A stretch of DNA of 64,000 bases from Ghiorsea bivora (GTDB lineage Bacteria; Pseudomonadota; Zetaproteobacteria; Mariprofundales; Mariprofundaceae), in NCBI RefSeq assembly GCF_000744415.1, contig NZ_JQLW01000005.1:224650-288649 (forward strand), in the 5' to 3' direction. A program made the position numbers and the translations under genes. The notes below the pieces were generated by a model, which did no database searches, was not told the origin of the DNA, and saw only the letters and a program-made list of their open reading frames with translations. Position 1 is the stretch's first letter; each line of letters starts with the position of its first letter. Positions 57,100 through 64,000 of this stretch are shown here, in pieces.

Positions 57100-57960
57100 T
57101 TAGGATTTACGTTTTTCCAATATATCATGAATGATAGGAGAGAAAATTAACTCCATAGCTAACAACATCTTACTCGATGGAACAACCAATGTATTACGGC
57201 GAGACATGAATGAGTTGTTTAACATAGATAACAAGTATGGAAAATCGATACCCCAACGCTCAGGTTTACGAATACGAATCACCATCAAACTTTCATCTGG
57301 TGTTGGCACATCACGCGCAATAAATGGGTTGGATGTGTCTACCAAAGGTACACGTTGGAAGTTAATATCGGTGTGGCTAAATTGCGGAGTGATGAAGTGA
57401 ACATAGTCATGCATACGAGACAATATATTATCTACAACAGCTTCAGATGAATACCCACGCATAGCAGTATCACGATGAATCTTTTGAATCCACTCAATAT
57501 TTACCACAGGCACAATACCAACCATTAAATCGGCATAAGGACGAACTTCTTCTACACCACCATGTAAACCTTCATAAAAAAGTAAATCAGAACCTTCGCC
57601 AATGTCACGCCAATCAGTAAATTTACCAGACTCTACGCCATAGATTTTAGCTTCTTCGTCATCATGAACGTAAGTACGAACCTTACCTCTACCTGTTTCC
57701 CCATAAGATTTAAAAAGCTCAGCAATTTTATCGAACAAGTTTGCTTCATCAGAAAAATGACTCAAACGTTTACCAGCTGCTTCAAATTCTTTGGCTTTTT
57801 CTTTAAAGGTTACGCGATCAAACTTATGAAAACAATCACCTTCAACAATAGCTGGTGTCACATTTTCCCTATGAAAGATATGCTCAAGTGCTACTTTTGC
57901 AGTACTTGTTCCCGCACCAGATGAACCAGTTACAGAAATTACAGGATGTTTAACGGACAT
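57100..57960 (-). CDS. prk: phosphoribulokinase
   Basis: A 286-residue Calvin-cycle kinase that makes ribulose 1,5-bisphosphate. The P-loop GSSGAGTSTAKVALEHIF is near the start. It continues with EGDCFHKFDR, FYEGLHGGVEEV, EWIQKIHRDTAMRGYSSEAV and the C-terminal segment SMLNNSFMSRRNTLVVPS. The length is that of bacterial class I (octameric) Prk. It implies CO2 fixation with RubisCO, not in this window. It is a single gene with its own terminator, set between mnmG and dnaN. Confidence 0.94.
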   Translation of the reverse strand: MSVKHPVISVTGSSGAGTSTAKVALEHIFHRENVTPAIVEGDCFHKFDRVTFKEKAKEFEAAGKRLSHFSDEANLFDKIAELFKSYGETGRGKVRTYVHDDEEAKIYGVESGKFTDWRDIGEGSDLLFYEGLHGGVEEVRPYADLMVGIVPVVNIEWIQKIHRDTAMRGYSSEAVVDNILSRMHDYVHFITPQFSHTDINFQRVPLVDTSNPFIARDVPTPDESLMVIRIRKPERWGIDFPYLLSMLNNSFMSRRNTLVVPSSKMLLAMELIFSPIIHDILEKRKS

Positions 57961-58049
57961 AGATACTCCCTACTCTTTTTAAAAAACTTTAATGTTATTT
58001 TTATTGTGCTGCATTATGCAGTAAAAGTGGTCTAAATATCAAGATAAAC

Positions 58050-59150
58050 CTAAATACGCATCGGCATTAATACATGACGAGAACGTTCATGCTCTTCTTC
58101 CAAAAGCAAAGCTGGTGACAAACTATCTTTCAATTGAATTCTCACTACAGGGCTCTTAATTGCAGATAATACATCACGCATATACTTGGCATTAAAGCCC
58201 ACTTCAACCTCCAAGCCTTGGTAAGCTATAGAAATATCTTCTTCGGCCTGTTCTTGCTCTGTATTATGCGCTGCAATGGATAGTTTATCGTTTGCAAAGG
58301 TTAGTTTTACATCATGGGTGAAATCATTGGCAACCACCAAACTACGACGTAAAGCTTGATCCAAACAGTTTTTATCAATACTTGCAGTATATGGATTGTC
58401 TTTAGGAATAACATCTTCATAGACTGGATATTTGGCATCAATCACCTTTGAAGTAAAACGTTGTTGATTTACCTCAATCCTAACCTGTTGTTTTCCAAGA
58501 GATAATTTAATATCTTCCTCAGATTCTTCTGCCAATCTTTTGATTTCCATCACGGCTTTTTTAGGAACAATGCATTCTGTTTCATCATGCTCAACATCAA
58601 GTTTAAATTCACTTAAAGCCATACGATGACCATCGGTTGTTACAATACGAATACCATGTTCTTTTGAAACCTCAAACAAGCTACCCGTTAAATACTTTCT
58701 AGTTTCATCATTGGACATGGCAAAACTGGTTGATGAAATCATATTTGCTAATTCATGACCGGGGATCTGTATGGTTAAATCTGTTTCATCAGATGGCTCA
58801 TTCGGAAATTCATCAGCTGGTTTAGTAGCCAATTTAAATTTTACACCGCCACTGGTAATATCTAAAAAAGAACCTTCTGTTTTTAGTTCAACAGGTGTTT
58901 CAGGATTTAATTCACGTACAATTTCAAAAATCTTTTTGGCTTCAACTGTAAATGAACCCGAATTTAGAACTTCAACGCTTTGTGTACTTGTGTACGTTGC
59001 TTGGAGATCTGTGGCTGTAAGTTTTAATGTTTGCTCTACAGTTTCAAATAAAATATTTGCTAAAATTGGATTGGTATTCCTTTTTTCAACGATATTTTGA
59101 CAGCGTTGAATTTGTTGAAAAAGTGATGTTCTGGAAATTTTAATATGCAT
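58050..59150 (-). CDS. dnaN: DNA polymerase III beta subunit (sliding clamp)
   Basis: A processivity clamp of 366 residues, the same as E. coli. ATG 59150 (MHIKISRTSLFQQIQRC) is chosen over the GTG at 59168; the segment before it is short and has no other support. Visible are TNPILANILFETVEQTLKLTATD, a middle domain, and the C-terminal PMRI ending, which fits the family ending of ..MPMRL. It follows dnaA with the origin spacer between them. Confidence 0.96.
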   Translation of the reverse strand: MHIKISRTSLFQQIQRCQNIVEKRNTNPILANILFETVEQTLKLTATDLQATYTSTQSVEVLNSGSFTVEAKKIFEIVRELNPETPVELKTEGSFLDITSGGVKFKLATKPADEFPNEPSDETDLTIQIPGHELANMISSTSFAMSNDETRKYLTGSLFEVSKEHGIRIVTTDGHRMALSEFKLDVEHDETECIVPKKAVMEIKRLAEESEEDIKLSLGKQQVRIEVNQQRFTSKVIDAKYPVYEDVIPKDNPYTASIDKNCLDQALRRSLVVANDFTHDVKLTFANDKLSIAAHNTEQEQAEEDISIAYQGLEVEVGFNAKYMRDVLSAIKSPVVRIQLKDSLSPALLLEEEHERSRHVLMPMRI

Positions 59151-59168
59151 ACTGTTATATTCTCTCAC

Positions 59169-59409
59169 TTATATTATATTTAATTATCGTCATCGTAGGC
59201 ATTGTTTATAAGTAGGATAAGCATGCTAATCATAAACAAAACAAACACTTAAATAAAGTTAATCGGTGTATATTTATTCTTATAACCTGTGGATAGATTG
59301 CGGATAATATGCTTTTTTTATTTTTTATTACAGATTATCTTTTAAATCACAACTTATCCACAATATAATCGTGATGTTATACGTATGTTTATACACAACT
59401 CATATGAGG
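59169..59409. other. predicted replication origin (oriC) between dnaN and dnaA
   Basis: A 241-bp AT-rich spacer. It has one perfect DnaA box TTATCCACA (59354-59362) and two near-matches, TGTGGATAG (59288-59296, inverted) and TTATACACA (59389-59397). A T/A-rich stretch (59311-59345) could be the unwinding element. Genes to the left run mostly leftward and those to the right rightward. parS sites and mnmG-rsmG-parAB nearby add support. I did not compute GC skew. Confidence 0.7.
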
Positions 59410-60726
59410 TTATCCTTGTTTAAGAAGTAGTATCAAGCGGTTTATTTCATCATCAAAGTCTTGGTCTTGATTTCGTTCATTTTGAATTTTCCGGTGTGCG
59501 TATAAAATGGTTGTATGATCTTTTTTATCAAATTTATCAGCGATTTCAGGCATAGACATTTTGGTAAGTTCTTTGCTGATATACATAGCCACTTGTCTGG
59601 GGTACGCAATATTACGTTTACGAATTTTAGATTTCATATCTTGGATACGCACATTATAATAGTTGGCAACTTGTTTTTGGATGTCTTCAATGGTGATGGT
59701 TTTGGATTGAAGATTAAGTTGGTCACGTAATTTATCTTGGGCTAATTCCATGGTTATGGGTTTACCTGAAAGTTTGGCATAAGCCGTTAAACGTGTAAGC
59801 GCACCTTCTAATTCTCTAACATTGCTGGAAATTTTAGAGGCAAGTAAAAAACAAATATCATCGTCTAGTGTGATGCCAGCTAGCTCCACTTTGCTTTTCA
59901 AAATTGCCATACGTGTTTCAAAGTTGGGTGGTTGAATGTCAGCAACCAAACCCCAATTAAAGCGTGAGCGTAGTCGTTCTGCCAAATGTTTAATAGCAGA
60001 TGGATCTCGGTCTGAAGTGAGGATAATTTGTTTTTGAGCTTTATGTAGGGCATCAAAAGTATGGAAAAACTCTTCTTGTGTACTTTGTTTACCTTCAATA
60101 AATTGAATATCATCAATGATTAACACATCAACTTTACGATACTTATCTCGGAAGGCAGAGGTTTTTTGCCCGCGGATAGCGTCAATCAGTTCGTTGGTAA
60201 AATGTTCACCTGTTCGGTAAGCAATACGCACATCTTTGTGTGCAACCAAATGGTTGGCAATGGCATTGATTAAGTGTGTTTTTCCTAAACCAACACCACC
60301 ATGAATATACAAAGGATTGTATTGTGCACCAGGCTGGTCAGCCACGGCTAAACTTGCGGCGTGGCAAAACTCATTACTTGAGCCTACAACAAAGTTTTCA
60401 AAGGTAAAACGTTCATCAATAAAACCATCAATATTTTGTTTATGGGTAGATGTTTTGGTTTGTTGAACGGGTGCGAGTTCTATGGATGTATCAATGAGAT
60501 ATTTTAAGTGAATGTGGTGTAAATTTAGTGTTTGTAATGCATCTAAAATGTGTTGTTCACAGTCACTTTTTAGCCCATCAATAAAAAATTGATTGGGTAC
60601 CTTGAGGGTCAAAATATTATCATCCAATTGGGCGGAGACAGGTTCAATCCATGCACCTATTTTTGCAGGCGATAATTGTGGTGATAAACGGAGCTTAATG
60701 GTTTCCCATAGTTCTTGATGATTCAT
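59410..60726 (-). CDS. dnaA: chromosomal replication initiator DnaA
   Basis: A 438-residue initiator. The N-terminal domain starts LWETIKLRLSPQLSPAKIGAW. AAA+ domain III has Walker A GGVGLGKTHLINAI and Walker B VLIIDDIQFI. Domain IV at the C-terminus has RQVAMYISKELTKMSMPEI and the DnaA box-binding signature KKDHTTILYAHRKI. Next gene leftward is dnaN, with oriC between. It is divergent from the PyrK-like gene. Confidence 0.97.
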   Translation of the reverse strand: MNHQELWETIKLRLSPQLSPAKIGAWIEPVSAQLDDNILTLKVPNQFFIDGLKSDCEQHILDALQTLNLHHIHLKYLIDTSIELAPVQQTKTSTHKQNIDGFIDERFTFENFVVGSSNEFCHAASLAVADQPGAQYNPLYIHGGVGLGKTHLINAIANHLVAHKDVRIAYRTGEHFTNELIDAIRGQKTSAFRDKYRKVDVLIIDDIQFIEGKQSTQEEFFHTFDALHKAQKQIILTSDRDPSAIKHLAERLRSRFNWGLVADIQPPNFETRMAILKSKVELAGITLDDDICFLLASKISSNVRELEGALTRLTAYAKLSGKPITMELAQDKLRDQLNLQSKTITIEDIQKQVANYYNVRIQDMKSKIRKRNIAYPRQVAMYISKELTKMSMPEIADKFDKKDHTTILYAHRKIQNERNQDQDFDDEINRLILLLKQG

Positions 60727-60789
60727 GGCGTAAGCATAACCAAAAAAGATGACAATTCACATGTGATTATTTAAACATTGAAGGATTTC

Positions 60790-61698
60790 ATGGACGAATC
60801 TGTGTTTACTATTCAGTATTCACATCTCATGAAGAATCAACGAAATACAATTTTTGAAGAATACGCAGAAATATTGGCCAATGTATCCCATGAAGGGGAG
60901 CAGTGTATTATGCGTTTAAAAGCACCAAAAACAGCAAAAACAGCAAACCCAGGGCAATTTGTACACATTCGTGTTTCGGATGCTTTGCCGCTGCGCCGCC
61001 CTATTTCGATTATGTTAACCAATCCAGAACAAGGTACCATCGATTTACTTTATAAAAAAATTGGTGAAGGCACAGTGCAACTTGGACAGCGCAAAAAGGG
61101 TGAAGTTTTACCAATGTTAGGGCCAATTGGTGTGCCTTTTGATTTGTCAGACACAAGCAAACGTTATATTCTGATTGGCGGTGGTGTTGGTGTGCCCCCC
61201 ATGGTTTTTGTAGCAGATACTTTGGTTCAAAAAGCAGATTTAGTGTTGTTTGCTGGCTCTGAGGTTGCGTTTCCTTTTGCTTTAAAACCATCCGCATTTA
61301 TGTTGCCTGGCATTGCGGGTAACACGACTTTAACCATATCTTCACTTGAAGCGCGTGGTATTGCCTGCAGATTGGCTTCAAATGCAGGGCTGTATGGTTG
61401 TTATGAAGGGCATGTGCCAGATTTAGCGCGTGATTATTTAACAGCATTAAGTGATGAGGAACGTGCGCGATGTGTATTGTTATCGTGTGGCCCTCATCCG
61501 ATGCTTCATGCTGTAGCCAAACTGGGACGTGACTTGGGTATTTCTGCGCAGTTAAGTTTGGAAGAGTATATGGCATGTGGTATTGGTGGGTGTGCGGGTT
61601 GTGTGGTGAAAACCATTGAAGATGGACAAGAAAAATATAAGCGGGTGTGTGTAGATGGTCCTGTGTTTGATGCAGAGCAGCTACCCGAATTTGCTTAA
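60790..61698 (+). CDS. PyrK-like flavin/iron-sulfur electron transfer protein
   Basis: A 302-residue ferredoxin-NAD(P) reductase-like protein. FAD motif: [17 protein letters not shown] motif: [15 protein letters not shown]. The C-terminal [2Fe-2S] cysteines are in [14 protein letters not shown] and RVCVDG (C-x4-C-x2-C-x12-C pattern), as in dihydroorotate dehydrogenase electron transfer subunit PyrK. No pyrD is adjacent, so the partner is unproven. ATG 60790 is preferred because AAGGA precedes it; TTG at 60778 is the alternative. It probably forms an operon with metK. Confidence 0.85.
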   Translation: MDESVFTIQYSHLMKNQRNTIFEEYAEILANVSHEGEQCIMRLKAPKTAKTANPGQFVHIRVSDALPLRRPISIMLTNPEQGTIDLLYKKIGEGTVQLGQRKKGEVLPMLGPIGVPFDLSDTSKRYILIGGGVGVPPMVFVADTLVQKADLVLFAGSEVAFPFALKPSAFMLPGIAGNTTLTISSLEARGIACRLASNAGLYGCYEGHVPDLARDYLTALSDEERARCVLLSCGPHPMLHAVAKLGRDLGISAQLSLEEYMACGIGGCAGCVVKTIEDGQEKYKRVCVDGPVFDAEQLPEFA

Positions 61699-61727
61699 AC
61701 GTAAAAAAAGTTGGAATAGGAAGAATC

Positions 61728-62897
61728 ATGAGTAGAAATTTTGTGTTTACATCAGAGTCTGTGGGTGAAGGTCACCCTGATAAGGTTGCAGACCAAATAT
61801 CCGACAGTGTGTTGGATGCAATCCTTAAACAAGACCCAACTGCGCGTGTAGCATGTGAAACCATGGTCAACACAGGCATGGTGATTTTATCAGGTGAAAT
61901 TACCACATCGGCAGTGATTGATTATCAAGAAATTGCACGTAATACCATTAAAGAAATTGGCTACAATTCATCAGATATGGGTTTTGATTATGCCTCTTGT
62001 GCGGTGTTGGTGACCATGGATAAACAATCAGTGGATATTGCAGCGGGCGTGAATGAAGGTGAAGGTCTTGATTTGGATCAAGGTGCAGGCGACCAAGGTT
62101 TGATGTTTGGTTATGCATCCAATGAAACGGATGTGTTGATGCCTATGCCTGTGCATTTGTCGCATCAGTTGATGGAAAAACAAGCGGAAGTTCGTAAAAC
62201 GGGTGTGTTGAAATATTTGCGTCCTGATGCCAAGTCACAAGTGACAGTGCGTTATGAAAATTCTAAACCGGTAGCTATTGATGCGGTGGTGATTTCTACA
62301 CAACACACGGCTGATGTTAGTCATGAAGACTTGGTTGCTGGTGTGATGCAAGAAATTGTACACCCTGTATTGGATAAAACGGGTTTGTTGCATGATAAAA
62401 CAGAATATCACATTAATCCAACAGGGCGTTTTGTGATTGGTGGCCCAGTGGGTGACTGTGGTGTAACGGGTCGTAAAATCATTGTGGATACCTATGGTGG
62501 TTTTGGACATCACGGTGGCGGTGCATTTTCAGGTAAAGATCCAACGAAAGTAGACCGTTCGGCTTGTTATATGATGCGTTATGTGGCGAAAAATATTGTG
62601 GCTGCAGAGCTAGCAGATCGCTGTGAAGTGCAAGTGGCTTATGCCATTGGTGTCGCCCGTCCATTGTCTGTGATGGTGAATACCTTTGGTACAGGAAAAG
62701 TGGATGAAGCCAAACTTGCTGAAGCTGTGCGCGAAGTGTTTGATTTGCGTCCTAAAGGTATTGTGCAAGAACTTGATTTATTGCGCCCTATTTATGCGAA
62801 AACAGCGGCTTATGGTCATTTTGGTCGTGAACTTCCTGAATTCACTTGGGAAAAAACCGATAAAGTGGATGCATTGAAGGCAGCTGTGAAATCGTAA
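61728..62897 (+). CDS. metK: S-adenosylmethionine synthetase
   Basis: Makes SAM from methionine and ATP. At 389 residues it matches E. coli (384). The signature [19 protein letters not shown] is near the start. Also seen are [12 protein letters not shown] and [23 protein letters not shown] precedes the ATG. It precedes ahcY, so the two form a methyl-cycle module with a riboswitch between them. Confidence 0.97.
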   Translation: MSRNFVFTSESVGEGHPDKVADQISDSVLDAILKQDPTARVACETMVNTGMVILSGEITTSAVIDYQEIARNTIKEIGYNSSDMGFDYASCAVLVTMDKQSVDIAAGVNEGEGLDLDQGAGDQGLMFGYASNETDVLMPMPVHLSHQLMEKQAEVRKTGVLKYLRPDAKSQVTVRYENSKPVAIDAVVISTQHTADVSHEDLVAGVMQEIVHPVLDKTGLLHDKTEYHINPTGRFVIGGPVGDCGVTGRKIIVDTYGGFGHHGGGAFSGKDPTKVDRSACYMMRYVAKNIVAAELADRCEVQVAYAIGVARPLSVMVNTFGTGKVDEAKLAEAVREVFDLRPKGIVQELDLLRPIYAKTAAYGHFGRELPEFTWEKTDKVDALKAAVKS

Positions 62898-62904
62898 ACA
62901 ATAA

Positions 62905-62945
62905 GATTCCTCCACTACGGTCGGAATGACACAATGTGTGTCACC
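62905..62945. repeat. REP-like repeat segment in the metK-ahcY spacer
   Basis: ATTCCTCCACTACGGTCGG and the following AATGACACAATGTG resemble a family of short repeats common in proteobacterial intergenic regions. On the minus strand in one frame they encode DTHCVIPTVVEES. I recognise this from memory, and there is only one copy in the window, so the call is weak. ACACAATGTGTGT is a small palindrome within it. Confidence 0.35.
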
Positions 62946-62979
62946 GCTAGCTAAGTCGAGAGGTCTTGTGAACAATTTA

Positions 62980-63062
62980 GACTGAGGAGCACTGCGCCGA
63001 TGTTGTTTTATCATAAAATAACATCGTTAGGCTCAGTCGTTTGAATAAAAACAACGGTGCTC
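62980..63062 (+). promoter_or_regulatory. SAH riboswitch upstream of ahcY
   Basis: The SAH aptamer family is recognised by GAGGAGCACTGC, GGCTC and CAACGGTGCTC. P1: GACTGAG (62980-62986) with CTCAGTC (63032-63038). P2: CGATGTT (62998-63004) with AACATCG (63020-63026). The pseudoknot/P4 pairs GAGCAC (62987-62992) with GTGCTC (63057-63062). It lies 45 bases before the ahcY start. SAH riboswitches in proteobacteria turn on SAH-recycling genes when SAH builds up. A small ATCAC-GAAA-GTGAT hairpin at 63073-63086, just before the ribosome site, may be the expression platform. Confidence 0.88.
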
Positions 63063-63106
63063 ATATTTTTATATCACGAAAGTGATGCTTTTATAGGAGT
63101 ATGAGA

Positions 63107-64000
63107 ATGTCTGAATTTACAGATTATAAAGTCGCTGATATGTCATTAGCAGAATGGGGCCGCAAAGAAGTAAAAATTGCGGAAACAGAAATGCCTGGTT
63201 TGATGGCATTACGCGAAGAATATGCAGGCAAAAAACCTTTGGCTGGTGCGCGTATTGTGGGTTGTTTACACATGACGATTCAAACCGCTGTGTTAATGGA
63301 GACATTGGTTGAGCTGGGTGCGGAAATTCGCTGGTCATCATGCAATATTTTCTCCACACAAGACCAAGCAGCAGCGGCGATGGCTGCTGTTGGTATCCCA
63401 ACATTTGCTTGGAAAGGCGAAACGGAAGAAGAGTTTTGGTGGTGTATTGAACAAACTGTACATGGTCCAGACGGTTGGACACCCAACTTGATTCTTGATG
63501 ATGGTGGTGATGTTACCCAGTTGATTCATGATAAATATCCTGAATTATTGAAAGATATTAAAGGTTTATCTGAAGAAACTACAACAGGTGTTCACCGCCT
63601 TTATGAAATGGCGAAAGAAGGCAAACTTAAAGTCCCTGCGATTAATGTGAATGATTCCGTAACCAAATCCAAATTTGATAACCTTTATGGTTGTCGTGAA
63701 TCTTTATTGGATGGCATCAAACGTGCAACTGATGTGATGATTGCGGGTAAAATTGCAGTTGTACTTGGTTATGGCGATGTGGGTAAAGGTTGCGCTCAGG
63801 CATTTAAAGGTATGGGTGCAACGGTTTGGGTAACAGAAATTGACCCAATTTGTGCGCTTCAAGCAGCGATGGAAGGTTATCGCGTGGTTGAAATGGATGA
63901 TGCATGTAAATTGGGCGACATTTTTGTAACCACTACGGGCAACTATCATGTGATTCAGCATGACCATATGTTGAACATGAAAGACCAATCGATTGTTTGT
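63107..64000 (+). CDS. ahcY: S-adenosylhomocysteine hydrolase, N-terminal part (cut by the window end)
   Basis: Splits S-adenosylhomocysteine to adenosine and homocysteine. The frame runs off the window at 64000 after 298 codons of about 430-470. Signature segments are [67 protein letters not shown] and the NAD motif [20 protein letters not shown] 63107 has AGGAG upstream. The SAH riboswitch 45 bases before it should adjust its expression to SAH. Confidence 0.95.
   Translation, partial: MSEFTDYKVADMSLAEWGRKEVKIAETEMPGLMALREEYAGKKPLAGARIVGCLHMTIQTAVLMETLVELGAEIRWSSCNIFSTQDQAAAAMAAVGIPTFAWKGETEEEFWWCIEQTVHGPDGWTPNLILDDGGDVTQLIHDKYPELLKDIKGLSEETTTGVHRLYEMAKEGKLKVPAINVNDSVTKSKFDNLYGCRESLLDGIKRATDVMIAGKIAVVLGYGDVGKGCAQAFKGMGATVWVTEIDPICALQAAMEGYRVVEMDDACKLGDIFVTTTGNYHVIQHDHMLNMKDQSIVC

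Overview
The window looks like about 64 kb of chromosome from an autotrophic Gram-negative proteobacterium of moderately low GC. LPS transport genes (lptA, lptB, lptC, kdsC, kdsD), three RND efflux systems, gshA, and a phosphoribulokinase gene beside the replication origin together suggest a Calvin-cycle organism. A zetaproteobacterial iron or hydrogen oxidiser of the Mariprofundus/Ghiorsea kind would fit. This placement is inference from gene content; there is no rRNA here to confirm it.

Layout: 0.2-2.7 kb holds a small unknown gene, a thioredoxin-type arsenate reductase and sppA. 2.7-8.2 kb (minus strand) holds a methyltransferase, purM, gyrB and recF. 8.2-14.4 kb is a tetR-adaptor-RND-tolC efflux operon, facing a marR gene. 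15.2-18.3 kb holds a cytochrome b, argG and ribF, with two copies of a structured intergenic repeat. 18.4-24.1 kb is a second RND efflux operon closed by a clear terminator. 24.4-29.0 kb is a chromosomal integron: intI on the minus strand, an attI, then six gene cassettes on the plus strand, each followed by an attC hairpin. The last attC runs into a Y1 (HUH) transposase element with perfect terminal inverted repeats and a 283-bp tandem duplication. 30.2-34.0 kb holds a DUF922 protein, gshA, a NusG-II/Gx pair, a DUF924 gene and a small membrane protein. 34.0-38.8 kb is a CzcC/CzcA heavy-metal efflux operon with DUF3240 but no adaptor gene. 38.9-47.6 kb holds radC, glyS/glyQ, an Mrr-type endonuclease, a glutaredoxin-type arsenate reductase, slyD, an SDR, comM and ubiK. 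47.6-52.8 kb holds ubiX, then the lptB-lptA-lptC-kdsC-kdsD block and an M23 peptidase.

52.8-60.7 kb is the origin region: parB, parA, rsmG, mnmG, prk, dnaN, a DnaA-box-bearing AT-rich spacer, and dnaA. Two perfect 16-bp parS sites sit inside the translation start regions of parA and mnmG. Genes left of dnaA mostly run leftward and genes right of it run rightward, as expected if replication starts near 59.2-59.4 kb. gyrB and recF, which often lie with dnaA-dnaN, are about 50 kb away. 60.8-64.0 kb holds a PyrK-like flavoprotein, metK, and ahcY (cut by the window end). A SAH riboswitch sits upstream of ahcY, so this end of the window is a methyl-cycle module.

The most unusual material is the integron with its mostly unknown cassettes, the transposase that truncates its last attC, the MITE-like repeat pair near argG, and the parS sites embedded in gene starts. 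No tRNA, rRNA or CRISPR array was seen.
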